Shown: one piece after another, positions 8,821-17,308 of the stretch
How positions within the stretch are numbered: the first letter of the stretch is position 1
Layout of the letters: each line of letters begins with the position of its first letter
NCBI GenBank assembly: GCA_026415215.1
Contig: JAOAHN010000049.1
Coordinates: 1-36,037, forward strand
Length of the DNA stretch: 36,037 nt
Origin: Candidatus Hydrogenedentota bacterium
Lineage (GTDB): Bacteria > Hydrogenedentota > Hydrogenedentia > Hydrogenedentales > Hydrogenedentaceae
Direction: 5' to 3'
The notes under the pieces: model-generated
Told to the model about the DNA's origin: nothing
Databases searched by the model: none
The model's input: only the letters and a program-made list of their open reading frames with translations
Translations under genes and position numbers: made by a program

Positions 8821-9672
8821 ATGTATCCTATAATATTTCAAATTGGTTGGCTTAAAATACATAGTTATGGATTATGTGTAGCAATAGGATTTCTTATATC
8901 TCTTTATTTCACACAACGAGAGGCGAGACTACGAGGAATCAATCCTGAAATTATTCAAACGGAAGCGATTGTCACACTGATAATAGGAGTAATTGGTGCG
9001 AGACTTCTCCACATCATAATGTTTCCACAAGATTATTCAATTACAAATCCCCTCGGATGGATTGCGGTATGGGAAGGAGGATTAGTATTTCAAGGTGCGA
9101 TTCCTTTTACCTTTGCCTATGCATACTGGGCAATAAAGAGAAGAAACCTTTCCTTTTTAACGGTAGCCGACTGTGCAGTTCCCTATTTAGCACTTGGCCA
9201 AGGAATTGGAAGAATAGGATGTTTTCTTAATGGCTGTTGTTATGGTAAACCTGCTTCCATACCATGGGCAATAAAATTTCCCTCTGGTAGTATAGTGTTC
9301 CAGTCATACCCTGGAGAAGGAAATTGGTCATTACCAGTCCACCCTACTCAGTTATATGCAACTGCCGGGCTGATTTTTCTTTGCTTACTTCTAATATATA
9401 TAAGAGATGTGTGGAAACCATTTGATGGAATTACTATCCCAATTTATTTTCTACTACACGGAGGAATGAGATTTTTTAATGAAATGTTTAGGGGTGACCA
9501 CAATCCTACACAAATGGGTTTGGGAATCCTTAGTGACCAGCAAGTATTCTGTATAATAGAAATAGTGGTAGGTATATTTCTATTCTTCTTTATCAAAAAA
9601 ATTTCCGTCTCTTCTACGACTCAAATCTCAATCGAAAAACAAATACGGGCAAAGAATAAAAAAGGCAAATAA
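8821..9672 (+). CDS. lgt: Prolipoprotein diacylglyceryl transferase
   Basis: 283 residues, with about seven membrane segments. Lgt moves diacylglycerol from phosphatidylglycerol to the lipobox cysteine of prolipoproteins in the inner membrane. Visible marks: LKIHSYGL at 11-18 (the conserved His and Tyr near the N-terminus), the Lgt signature around 130-144 (GRIGCFLNGCCYGKP, the GCCYG variant common outside Proteobacteria), HPTQLY near 175-180 and RFFNEMFRGD in the last third with its conserved arginine and acidic residues. The C-terminal tail is lysine-rich and hydrophilic. The ATG at 8821 has no close Shine-Dalgarno sequence; the nearest AAGGA lies about 20 bases upstream inside the terminator-like hairpin. 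Lgt implies lipoprotein processing but does not by itself settle the envelope type. Confidence 0.95.
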   Translation: MYPIIFQIGWLKIHSYGLCVAIGFLISLYFTQREARLRGINPEIIQTEAIVTLIIGVIGARLLHIIMFPQDYSITNPLGWIAVWEGGLVFQGAIPFTFAYAYWAIKRRNLSFLTVADCAVPYLALGQGIGRIGCFLNGCCYGKPASIPWAIKFPSGSIVFQSYPGEGNWSLPVHPTQLYATAGLIFLCLLLIYIRDVWKPFDGITIPIYFLLHGGMRFFNEMFRGDHNPTQMGLGILSDQQVFCIIEIVVGIFLFFFIKKISVSSTTQISIEKQIRAKNKKGK

Positions 9673-9700
9673 CACCTTCGGAAAAGTTTTAACGCCTTAA

Positions 9701-9709
9701 TGTTATAAT
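9701..9709 (+). promoter_or_regulatory. Extended -10 promoter candidate for mutL-miaA
   Basis: TGTTATAAT is an exact TGnTATAAT extended -10 element, placed so that transcription would start about 30 bases before the mutL ATG at 9749. There is no recognisable -35 box at 16-18 bases, which is tolerated by extended -10 promoters. Confidence 0.45.
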
Positions 9710-9748
9710 TATTTCTATCTCTTTTTAACCCGAAAAAGTTAGAATAAT

Positions 9749-11677
9749 ATGGATAACTCTGAACCAGTCATTAAAATACTACCAGAAGATGTGACCAATA
9801 AAATTGCTGCTGGAGAGGTAATAGAAAGACCTGCTTCTGTTGTCAAGGAGCTAATAGAAAATAGTGTAGATGCCCATGCGAAAAGAATAACTATTAACTT
9901 AGTAGCTTCCGGGTTAAGGTTAATAGAAGTTATAGACGATGGGATAGGCATGTCAGAGCAAAATGCCCTTTTATCTATAGAAAGGCATGCTACAAGCAAA
10001 ATTAAAACTGAAAAAGATCTCTCAAATATAAGAACCTATGGTTTTAGAGGGGAGGCTTTAAGTAGTATCTCAGCAGTGTCTTTATTTGTTCTCACCACGA
10101 GGCGGAGAAATGATAAGGTAGGAACTGAGATTGTTATCCACGGAGGAACGATAAAATCAGTAACACAAGTAGGATGTCCCCCTGGAACAAAAGTATCCGT
10201 AAATAGACTATTCTACAATACCCCAGTAAGACTAAAGTTTATGAAAGGGCTCACTACAGAATTAAGTCACTGTGTAGATGTTGTCCAAAAATATGTTCTA
10301 TCACATACAGAAATAGGTTTTTCTCTAATTCACAACGATAAACTATTGTTTGAAATACCTCCAGAAACAAATCTATCTTCAAGAATAGAAATACTATGGG
10401 GAAATTCAACAAGGGCTGAAATGATTGAAGTTTTACCTGCGGTAGAAACATTTGAAGATGGTGAAAATCACTCTTATACCATATCTGTATCTGGATTTGT
10501 TGGACTACCTTCACTAACGCGCTCTAACCGCTCCTATCAATTTTTTTTCGTCAATAATAGACCAGTATATAACAGGATTTTACAAATCAGTTTTGAGGAA
10601 GCCTATAGAAACTTGATAACAACTGGAAAGTATCCAATTGGTATTTTATTTATTGAGATTCCACCCTATATGATTGATATAAACATACACCCCACCAAAA
10701 AGGAAATAAAGTTTAGGGATGAGAAGAACATAAGGTCTTTTCTACAAAAAGTTATTAGATCTCAGTTTGAAAAACTTACAGAAAGCACTTTTCATAAGAG
10801 CCTTGTAATCTCTCCTATAAAAAAAGAAGATTATCCCTCTATAGAAATTGCAGATTCTTCAGATATAAAAAATCCTACCACTATCTCTTCAGCTTCGGAG
10901 TCAGTCCAACAAAAAGAAATCCTTTCAGAAAAGTTGATAGATGACAAATTAAAAATAGATAAACACAAAGAGGAGTTTCTGAAGACTGATTTAATAGAGA
11001 ATTTAGGATATATCACACCGAAAGAATCGACTATTGAGGGAGAAAAAACGGATGATAACATATTGTCCCCTCATCCCTCCTATATGCTATACGAACCTAT
11101 GGAACAAGTACCCCTTCAAATTTTTGACTCTTATTTAGTGGTAACTGAAAAAGATAGACTTCTAATTATTGACCAGCACGCACTTCACGAAAGACTTATA
11201 TTTGAAAAATTGAAAAAGGAATTGGTGGAGGAAAACTTTTCTTTTCAAAGGCTTATAGTACCTATAGTTATAGAAGTTCCCAAGGTTTATAACAAAATTT
11301 TAGAAGAAAATTTACAAACCTTTAAAAAAATAGGCATTGAAATCGAACCATTCGGTGAGAATACATTTCAAATATTGGGAATATGCTATTTGTACGATGA
11401 AGGTAAAGTAAAAGAACTCGTGTTCTCTATATTAGATGAATTAATGCAGGGCGAACTATTCCAAAGGAAAAATTACATTGAGTCCTTGCTTGCTATAGCC
11501 ACGAGAGCATGCAAAGGTGCCATAAAGGCAGGCGATAAATTAGAAGTTTCCGAGAGAATTGCTTTGGTAGAAGGCTTCAGAAAATTGGTTCCGCCTTATA
11601 CCTGTCCTCATGGTAGACCAATACTCATAGAGCTTACCATCCAACAAATGGAAAAAACCTTCCGGAGAAGGCAATGA
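9749..11677 (+). CDS. mutL: DNA mismatch repair protein MutL (endonuclease type)
   Basis: 642 residues. The N-terminal GHKL ATPase is complete: KELIENSVDA with the catalytic Glu34 and Mg-binding Asn38, DDGIGM at 63-68, RHATSKI at 79-85 and TYGFRGEALSSISA at 96-109. A transducer domain follows to about 340, then a low-complexity linker rich in Glu, Lys and Ser (about 350-440). The C-terminal dimerisation domain carries DQHALHERLIFE from residue 475, which satisfies the metal-binding DQHAx2Ex4E endonuclease motif, plus ATRACKGAIKAG and CPHGRP near the end. It is therefore a nicking MutL, as in bacteria without MutH. No mutS is in the window. The stop overlaps the miaA start by 4 bp (ATGA). Confidence 0.97.
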   Translation: MDNSEPVIKILPEDVTNKIAAGEVIERPASVVKELIENSVDAHAKRITINLVASGLRLIEVIDDGIGMSEQNALLSIERHATSKIKTEKDLSNIRTYGFRGEALSSISAVSLFVLTTRRRNDKVGTEIVIHGGTIKSVTQVGCPPGTKVSVNRLFYNTPVRLKFMKGLTTELSHCVDVVQKYVLSHTEIGFSLIHNDKLLFEIPPETNLSSRIEILWGNSTRAEMIEVLPAVETFEDGENHSYTISVSGFVGLPSLTRSNRSYQFFFVNNRPVYNRILQISFEEAYRNLITTGKYPIGILFIEIPPYMIDINIHPTKKEIKFRDEKNIRSFLQKVIRSQFEKLTESTFHKSLVISPIKKEDYPSIEIADSSDIKNPTTISSASESVQQKEILSEKLIDDKLKIDKHKEEFLKTDLIENLGYITPKESTIEGEKTDDNILSPHPSYMLYEPMEQVPLQIFDSYLVVTEKDRLLIIDQHALHERLIFEKLKKELVEENFSFQRLIVPIVIEVPKVYNKILEENLQTFKKIGIEIEPFGENTFQILGICYLYDEGKVKELVFSILDELMQGELFQRKNYIESLLAIATRACKGAIKAGDKLEVSERIALVEGFRKLVPPYTCPHGRPILIELTIQQMEKTFRRRQ

Positions 11678-12657
11678 TAGATGCCATTGCGGTAGTAGGT
11701 CCCACAGGGTCTGGAAAAACTGACCTTTCCATCAAGTTAGCGGAGAAACTAAAAACCGAAATTATTTCTGTTGACTCTATGCAGTTCTACAAAGGAATGG
11801 AAATTGGAACTTCTGCCCCACCGTTAGAAATAAGAAAAACCGTTCCTCACCATTTTGTTGCTTTTGTACCTCCCGACTTTGAAATGAGCGCAGGTTACTT
11901 CCAAAATATCGCCAGAAGAGAAATAGAAAGAATAAAAGAAAAAGGGAAAATGCCAATTATTGTAGGTGGTTCAGGATTATATTTATCAGCAGTTATTGAC
12001 GGCTTATTTAAAGGCCCAGGGAGGTGCGAAGAGATTAGAGACAAGATAAAAGAAGAGATAAGAAGATATGGGATAGAAGAGATTTTTAACAGGTTAAAAG
12101 GCATTGACCCTCTGTATGCGGAGAGATTAACAAGTCCCCGCGATGTAGTAAGGTTAGTAAGGGCTTTAGAAGTATTCGAACTAACTGGAAAATCTTACTC
12201 TCAGTGGCACAAAGAACACCAATCTACCGCAAAGCCCCTAAATGTATTTATAGTAGGTATAAACTGGGAAAGAGAAACCTTATATGAGAGGATCAATCTG
12301 AGAGTCCATGAGATGATTAAAAAAGGATGGATAGAGGAACTCTTACTACTTCTTGAACGCGGATATGAAAAAGATATATATAGGTTGAAAGCGTTAGGCT
12401 ATAGAGAGCTCTTAAAGTTCATAAGAGGAGATCATAATTTACATACCGCTATAGAAAATATAAAGCTTCACCACCGCCACTATGCAAAACGCCAAATGAT
12501 ATGGTTCCGCGCAGATAAAAGAGTAAAATGGTTTTATGTGAAAAGTGAAAATGAATTCGAAAAAATCTCTGAAGAGGTTTTAATAGAATTAGATAATTTA
12601 GCCTCTGATGCTTTGAATAAAAATGAAAAATGTTTTCTTTTCAGACACCTCCAATAG
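11674..12657 (+). CDS. miaA: tRNA dimethylallyltransferase
   Basis: 327 residues, slightly longer than the usual 300-315. MiaA transfers the dimethylallyl group to N6 of A37 in tRNAs reading codons that begin with U. The P-loop GPTGSGKT is at 9-16 and DSMQFYKGMEIGTS at 34-47 carries the catalytic Asp34 and the substrate-contacting region. GGSGLYLSAVIDG, TSPRDVVRLVRALEVFELTG and a late HHRHYAKRQMIWFR motif are all in place. The ATG overlaps the mutL stop (ATGA), a common mutL-miaA arrangement that indicates translational coupling. The last 30 or so residues (after LIELDNLASDA) are a poorly conserved tail. Confidence 0.96.
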   Translation: MIDAIAVVGPTGSGKTDLSIKLAEKLKTEIISVDSMQFYKGMEIGTSAPPLEIRKTVPHHFVAFVPPDFEMSAGYFQNIARREIERIKEKGKMPIIVGGSGLYLSAVIDGLFKGPGRCEEIRDKIKEEIRRYGIEEIFNRLKGIDPLYAERLTSPRDVVRLVRALEVFELTGKSYSQWHKEHQSTAKPLNVFIVGINWERETLYERINLRVHEMIKKGWIEELLLLLERGYEKDIYRLKALGYRELLKFIRGDHNLHTAIENIKLHHRHYAKRQMIWFRADKRVKWFYVKSENEFEKISEEVLIELDNLASDALNKNEKCFLFRHLQ

Positions 12658-12682
12658 TTCCTTTGAAAAGCTTAGTTAAAAA

Positions 12683-12710
12683 TTGATAAATTTTATATGA
12701 ACTTTATTAT
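12683..12710 (+). promoter_or_regulatory. Sigma-70-like promoter candidate for the por operon
   Basis: TTGATA (12683-12688) and TATTAT (12705-12710) are separated by 16 bases, each one or two mismatches from the -35 and -10 consensus. The start of transcription would fall about 50 bases before the porC ATG. It sits in the 107-bp gap after miaA, which supports por being a separate transcription unit. Confidence 0.4.
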
Positions 12711-12764
12711 CCGATGGCGGTGATATAAAGTATTTATGGATGATATTTAACAAGGTAGTAAATA

Positions 12765-13391
12765 ATGGATGAAAATGAAGTACGGTTGTTCTTTAGGAAT
12801 TTTAAAGAAGTTGACCTAATTCAAATAAGATGGCACGGAAGGGGAGGACAAGGAGCAGTAACCGCAGGTAGAATATTAGCCACCGCAGGTTACCTAAGTG
12901 GATACATAGGAGCAACCTCAGCACCTTTTTTTGGGGCAGAGCGAAGAGGTGCCCCTGTCATAGCAACTACTAAACTTAGTTCCCAACCAATAAGAGATCT
13001 CAGCCAGATTATCAGTCCGAATATTGTAGTGGTTTTAGACCATACTTTATTTAAGTCTATAGATGTCACACAAGGATTAAGCAATGGAGGATGGTTGATT
13101 ATTAATACTCCGGACATCATTAATCCATCTCCGAAGTTTAACATAGTTTATGTCAATGCTACTAAAATTGCTACGGACTTAGGTCTTGTCTATGCTGGAG
13201 TGCCATTAGTAAACACTCCGATGCTCGGTACATTGCTCCATGTTCTCCCTAAAATAGACCTTTCAAGTATGCATAAAGCACTTGAATATTTTTTCAGTCC
13301 CACAGCTTTAGCGAAGAATTTTGATGCGATATCTCAAGTTTTTAGGGAAGCACGAGTAATACCATTAAATAATTCTGTTATTAAAGGATAA
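12765..13391 (+). CDS. porC: Pyruvate/2-oxoacid:ferredoxin oxidoreductase, gamma subunit
   Basis: 208 residues. The glycine-rich loop WHGRGGQGAVTAGRILA at 23-39 and FFGAERRGAPVIATTK at 55-70 are hallmarks of the gamma subunit (domain III of the large fused enzymes), which holds the interface for coenzyme A binding in the complex. It is first in a porC-D-A-B gene order, the arrangement of the heterotetrameric archaeal/Thermotoga-type enzyme. About 20 residues precede the conserved IQIRWHGRGGQG strand, slightly longer than usual; AAGG lies roughly 9 bases before the chosen ATG. Its stop is 5 bp from the porD start. The substrate (pyruvate rather than a branched-chain or aromatic oxoacid) is inferred from overall resemblance. 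Confidence 0.92.
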   Translation: MDENEVRLFFRNFKEVDLIQIRWHGRGGQGAVTAGRILATAGYLSGYIGATSAPFFGAERRGAPVIATTKLSSQPIRDLSQIISPNIVVVLDHTLFKSIDVTQGLSNGGWLIINTPDIINPSPKFNIVYVNATKIATDLGLVYAGVPLVNTPMLGTLLHVLPKIDLSSMHKALEYFFSPTALAKNFDAISQVFREARVIPLNNSVIKG

Positions 13392-13396
13392 ACTCT

Positions 13397-13696
13397 ATGA
13401 ATACAAAAGATTGTAAGCACATCATATCCTTCTCTTCTCCAGCAGAGGGAGAAGGCGGATTGACAGGTGAATGGAGAACGCAAAAACCAATTATAAACCA
13501 AGATAAATGCATAGCTATGAAATCTCAAAAAGGAGTTTGTTTCCAATGTTGGGCTTATTGCCCAGAATCCACAATTGAGAGGAGACCTTTTCCGACGATT
13601 AATTACAAATACTGCAAAGGATGTGGGATCTGTTCAGAAATTTGTCCCTCTAATGCAATAGAAATGAGGAATGAGTTCGATGAAAACAATACTTGA
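13397..13696 (+). CDS. porD: 2-oxoacid:ferredoxin oxidoreductase, delta (2x[4Fe-4S] ferredoxin) subunit
   Basis: 99 residues carrying two ferredoxin-type cluster motifs that pass electrons from the thiamine site to soluble ferredoxin. The second is standard: C73-x2-C76-x2-C79-x3-C83-P. The first is C38-x9-C48-x2-C51-x3-C55-P, so the first cysteine is set back by seven extra residues compared with the common Cx2Cx2Cx3CP. The N-terminus, about 35 residues including a Gly/Glu-rich stretch and TGEWRTQKP, matches the usual PorD lead-in (GxWRxxRP). AAAGGA lies 8 bases before the ATG. The 3' end overlaps porA by 17 bp. Confidence 0.9.
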   Translation: MNTKDCKHIISFSSPAEGEGGLTGEWRTQKPIINQDKCIAMKSQKGVCFQCWAYCPESTIERRPFPTINYKYCKGCGICSEICPSNAIEMRNEFDENNT

Positions 13697-14957
13697 AAAA
13701 GGGCCGAAAACAGAGACACAAAAAAATCCAAAATCCTATCCATCTGGGACTCACATAATTACAGGTAATCAGGCTACAGCCATAGGAGCATATTTATCTG
13801 GGGTTCAAGTTGTAGCTGCTTATCCTATAACTCCCCAGTCTCCAGTTGTAGAGGAATTAGCAAGATTTATAGAGAGTGGAGAATTAAATGCAGAGTTTGT
13901 TCATGTAGAAAGCGAACATAGTGCAATGAGTGTCTGCATAGGGGCTTCTATTGTAGGAGCGCGTGTTTTTACCGCTACGAGTGCAAATGGTTTAGCATAT
14001 ATGTGCGAGCAATTACACTGGGCATCGGGGTCAAGACTACCCATTGTAATGGCGTGCGTAAATAGAGCTATGGCTGCGCCTTGGAGTGTCCAAAACGACC
14101 AGCAAGATTCGATGTCCCAAAGAGACGCAGGTTGGATTCAGTTATTTTGCAGAAATAACCAAGAAATATTAGATACAGTTATTCAAGCTTTTAAGATAGC
14201 AGAAAAGGTATATCTACCGGTTATGGTTTGTTATGACGGCTACATACTGTCCCATACTGTAATGCCTGTTGAGGTCCCGAATGCCAAAGATGTCCAGGAC
14301 TTTATACCTCCTTATGTCCCTCACACGCCGATAGATTTAAAAAAACCAGTAAATATTAACCCTGTCACATTGCCTGATCCCAGACAAAATGCAGATGGTA
14401 TAGTATGTCATGGCTATTTAGAACATAAATATCTTCACCATACCGCTCTAAGAGAAAGTTTCCCTGTTATAGAAGAGATAGACAATGAATTTAAAGAAAG
14501 ATTTGGCAGAAGCTGTGGGGGATTATGCTCTACATATAAATTTGATGATGCTAAGATAGTAGTCGTATGTGCAGGTAGTATTTCCTTACTAAGCTCAATA
14601 GCAATAGATATGTTAAGGGAAGTGGGTATACCTGCTGGTTTATTGACCCTGCGAACTTACAGGCCATTCCCAAATGAAAAGCTCTTGCAACTATTACATG
14701 ATAAAAAGTTAATCGTAACTATAGATAAAAGCTTAAGTTATGGTTATCAGGGCCCAATATGTGTAGATTTAAAGTCCGCCTTATTCGAATCAAGTTCTGA
14801 TACATTACTAATCGGATATATAGCAGGCCTTGGTGGAAGGGATGTAAAACCCTATGAGATTGCAGAGGCAGTTTATGAAACTTGGGATAAGTACAACAAG
14901 GGAAAGATTGTGAAGAGAGATCTTACAGAGGCAAAGTGGATTAATTGTAAGTATTAA
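13680..14957 (+). CDS. porA: 2-oxoacid:ferredoxin oxidoreductase, alpha subunit
   Basis: 425 residues. Conserved blocks: GNQATAIGAYLSGVQVVAAY then PITPQSPVVEELARF (pyrimidine-binding domain), FVHVESEHSAMSVCIGA with the Glu that activates thiamine diphosphate, FTATSANGLAYMCEQLHWASG, and MACVNRAMAAPWSVQNDQQD, a strongly conserved PorA segment. The C-terminal third (IVVVCAGSISLLSSI onward) is the domain II region. The start is placed at ATG 13680 because GAGGA at 13666-13670 is 9 bases upstream; the in-frame ATG at 13671 directly abuts that site. It overlaps porD by 17 bp, and porB follows 24 bp later. It acts with PorB in oxidative decarboxylation of pyruvate to acetyl-CoA. Confidence 0.95.
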   Translation: MKTILEKGPKTETQKNPKSYPSGTHIITGNQATAIGAYLSGVQVVAAYPITPQSPVVEELARFIESGELNAEFVHVESEHSAMSVCIGASIVGARVFTATSANGLAYMCEQLHWASGSRLPIVMACVNRAMAAPWSVQNDQQDSMSQRDAGWIQLFCRNNQEILDTVIQAFKIAEKVYLPVMVCYDGYILSHTVMPVEVPNAKDVQDFIPPYVPHTPIDLKKPVNINPVTLPDPRQNADGIVCHGYLEHKYLHHTALRESFPVIEEIDNEFKERFGRSCGGLCSTYKFDDAKIVVVCAGSISLLSSIAIDMLREVGIPAGLLTLRTYRPFPNEKLLQLLHDKKLIVTIDKSLSYGYQGPICVDLKSALFESSSDTLLIGYIAGLGGRDVKPYEIAEAVYETWDKYNKGKIVKRDLTEAKWINCKY

Positions 14958-14981
14958 CTAACTTTAAATAAGGATTTACTT

Positions 14982-15899
14982 ATGACCACCATTTTGGATT
15001 TACCGGTTGAAGAATACATGCTTCCTGGTAACCGGTCTTGTGCAGGCTGTGGTTTAGGAATAGGATTGAGGTACATACTCAAAGCACTTGATGGGAAATG
15101 CATAATGGTAGTTCCTGCATCCTGCTTAACCGTCTTGGGTGGGATGTATCCTGTATCTTCTGTGAGGGTGCCTTGGATAAATAGTGTGTTTCCTGGAACT
15201 GCTGCAGTTGCATCTGGTGTATCAATAGGTCTAAAGGCACTAAATAAGGAAAACGACTACACTGTTCTTGCAATGGCTGGAGACGGAGGAACTGTGGACA
15301 TTGGAATTCAAGGACTAAGTGGTGCGAGTGAAAGAAATCAAAATTTTTTATACATATGTTATGATAACGAGGCGTATATGAACACGGGAACTCAACGCTC
15401 AGGAGCTACACCTCGAGGTGTCAAAACTACAACTACCCCACTTGAAGGCAAACGGCATAATCCCAAGGATATGCCAAAGATAATGGAAGCGCATAATATC
15501 CCCTACGTAGCTACTGCATGTGTAGCCTATCCTATCGATTTATACGATAAAGTAAAAAAAGCAAAAGACATAAAAGGACTAAGATACATACATTTATTAG
15601 TTCCCTGTCCTTCAGGATGGCAATACGACCCTAAAGACACAGTGAATATTGGACAGTTGGCTGTTGAAACAGGTGCATTTATTCTATACGAGGTTGAAAA
15701 TGGTGAGCTGAGACTTACAGGAAGAAGCAGAAGGATTGCGATGGGGGGAAAATTAAAGTCAATAGATGAATATCTAAACCTCCAAAACAGATTTCTAAAA
15801 TTCACGCCGGAAGAAATTGAAGAATATCAGAAAGAAATTAATCAGAGGTGGGAGATCTTAGTAAAAAGAGACAAGTCTTTACAAAAAGAGGAAAATTAG
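14982..15899 (+). CDS. porB: 2-oxoacid:ferredoxin oxidoreductase, beta (thiamine diphosphate) subunit
   Basis: 305 residues. The thiamine diphosphate/Mg motif is GDGGTVDIGIQGLSGASERN at 100-119 with YDNEAYMNTGTQRSG at 127-141. Four cysteines match the proximal [4Fe-4S] cluster of this family: C20-x2-C23, C48 and C209 (in LLVPCPSGW). The N-terminal NRSCAGCGLGIGLRYIL is also typical. It is the last gene of the por operon. Its TAG stop overlaps the TAA stop of the opposite-strand maturase gene by 4 bp, so there is no spacer between the two convergent units. Confidence 0.96.
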   Translation: MTTILDLPVEEYMLPGNRSCAGCGLGIGLRYILKALDGKCIMVVPASCLTVLGGMYPVSSVRVPWINSVFPGTAAVASGVSIGLKALNKENDYTVLAMAGDGGTVDIGIQGLSGASERNQNFLYICYDNEAYMNTGTQRSGATPRGVKTTTTPLEGKRHNPKDMPKIMEAHNIPYVATACVAYPIDLYDKVKKAKDIKGLRYIHLLVPCPSGWQYDPKDTVNIGQLAVETGAFILYEVENGELRLTGRSRRIAMGGKLKSIDEYLNLQNRFLKFTPEEIEEYQKEINQRWEILVKRDKSLQKEEN

Positions 15900-15910
15900 C
15901 TAAATTTTCC
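15890..15910. terminator. Inverted repeat at the overlapping porB/maturase stops, possible bidirectional terminator
   Basis: GGAAAATT (15890-15897) and AATTTTCC (15903-15910) form a perfect 8-bp inverted repeat around the loop AGCTA. Both stop codons lie in the left arm and loop. The A/T-rich stem means each strand has its own T-run within the arm, but no separate T-tail follows, so function as a terminator is plausible rather than certain. Confidence 0.4.
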
Positions 15911-17197
15911 ACAACATTTCTTGTACTTTTTCCCACTTCCACATGGGCAATCGGTGTTCGGATTGATTTCTCTTGATTCCGAGTGAACTCTTTCTTTACT
16001 GAAAATATCCATTACAAATGCAGGAGGTAGATTCTTTTTAACTAACTCAGCCATAGTATCCATATACGGCGATATATGGTCAAAAAACATATAGTATCCT
16101 TCACATAGATAATTCCTCTTACATGAAGAATTAGAATCCCTACATTTTGCCTCCAAAAATCTGTGTTTTGGACATCCACCATTACATACATGTAAGTATT
16201 TACACTCAAGACATTCTTTTGGTAAGAAAGATTTTGACTTCCCAAATTCTTTTTGAAAATCACAATATACGATTTCCGAAAGTGGCTTCTCCAAGATATT
16301 TCCGAGATAGAATTCAGGATATACATAATGGTCACAAGAATATATAGAACCGTCGGCCTCAATGATTAAAGCTCTACCACATTCTTTACTCATTACACAC
16401 AAAGGCGGTTCTAATCCAACCCATCCGGTAAGAACCATATCGAAAATCTGGACAAAAATTTTTCCCACATCCATTTTAACCCACTCATCGAAGACAGAGA
16501 CTAAGAACTGACCCCATTGTTCAGGTGTAATTGACCACTCAGTTACATAGGCCTCATCGCATGGAGTACCTAAAAACAACCCATCTTTTCTATTATGGGT
16601 ATACCTCTCAACTATAGGGATAAACTGCATAAATCTACTTCCTACACTTTTCAGGAAGTTATAAATCTCCCTCCCCTTCATCCAGTTCTTTTTGTGCACA
16701 CATGTTAGTGTGTTAAATTCCGTCCCCTTCTCTCTCATTATTTTTATTGCACTTAGGACCTTTTCAAAGCTACCTTTGTTTTCCTTATCTTTTCTAAAAT
16801 TATCATGAATACTCTTAGGTCCATCTATCGAGATACCCACTAAGAAATTGTATGTTGTGAGAAAATCTATCCACTCTTCATTAAGGTTTACTCCATTAGT
16901 CTGGAATGTGTTTATTATCTTCTTGCCTAAAGAAAAAAGTTCTTGATATTCTACTGCCTTCTTAAAAAATGAAGTACCTGCTATGGTCGGCTCTCCACCT
17001 TGCCATCCAAATACTATTTCTTCAGACGGATTAACAGAAATATACTCTTGAATAAACTTTTTTAACACTTGTTCCTGCATTACTTTTATACTGGGAAACA
17101 TCTTATACTTTTCGAGGTAAAAACAATATTCACATCTCAAATTACAAGTAGGCCCAACAGGCTTAGCCATTATATGAAAAGGATAGTAATCTTTCAT
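15896..17197 (-). CDS. Radical SAM/SPASM protein of the anaerobic sulfatase maturase (anSME) family with C-terminal SEC-C motif
   Basis: 433 residues. The radical SAM motif C18-x3-C22-x2-C25 (GPTCNLRCEYCFYLEKY) is followed by WQGGEPT at 65-71, TNGVNLN and SIDGPKSIHDNFR, all typical of anSME. The SPASM-type half has SCDHYVYPEF with the conserved Asp after Cys, LGNILEKPL, and the cysteine-rich CLECKYLHVCNGGCPKHRF block that binds two auxiliary [4Fe-4S] clusters. Such enzymes oxidise an active-site Cys or Ser of sulfatases to formylglycine without oxygen. The last 20 residues add a SEC-C zinc motif (CPCGSGKKYKKCC), known in some family members. No sulfatase is in the window. The ATG at 17197 has an AAAG-type weak ribosome site. 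It converges on porB. Confidence 0.9.
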   Translation of the reverse strand: MKDYYPFHIMAKPVGPTCNLRCEYCFYLEKYKMFPSIKVMQEQVLKKFIQEYISVNPSEEIVFGWQGGEPTIAGTSFFKKAVEYQELFSLGKKIINTFQTNGVNLNEEWIDFLTTYNFLVGISIDGPKSIHDNFRKDKENKGSFEKVLSAIKIMREKGTEFNTLTCVHKKNWMKGREIYNFLKSVGSRFMQFIPIVERYTHNRKDGLFLGTPCDEAYVTEWSITPEQWGQFLVSVFDEWVKMDVGKIFVQIFDMVLTGWVGLEPPLCVMSKECGRALIIEADGSIYSCDHYVYPEFYLGNILEKPLSEIVYCDFQKEFGKSKSFLPKECLECKYLHVCNGGCPKHRFLEAKCRDSNSSCKRNYLCEGYYMFFDHISPYMDTMAELVKKNLPPAFVMDIFSKERVHSESREINPNTDCPCGSGKKYKKCCGKFS

Positions 17198-17236
17198 CTT
17201 TCAATCTATGTAATTCAGTATCTGATTGAAACAAAC

Positions 17237-17254
17237 AATTAACTCGTGTTAATT
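17237..17254. promoter_or_regulatory. Palindromic operator candidate upstream of the ACT-domain gene
   Basis: AATTAACTCGTGTTAATT is a perfect 7-bp inverted repeat around TCGT, in the 111-bp gap between the divergent maturase and ACT genes. It sits just upstream of an AT-rich stretch (TATGATAATATAGTATAAAT) where the -10 region of the ACT gene would be expected. A regulator binding here could control either gene. No known regulator site is recognised. Confidence 0.3.
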
Positions 17255-17308
17255 TTATGATAATATAGTATAAATCAGTTAACTCACCTAAGGGTAAGGA
17301 GAATTGTT

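Noticed and set aside
9749..12657. Complete mutS-mutL repair operon
   Set aside because: mutL and miaA are present but no mutS lies in the window.
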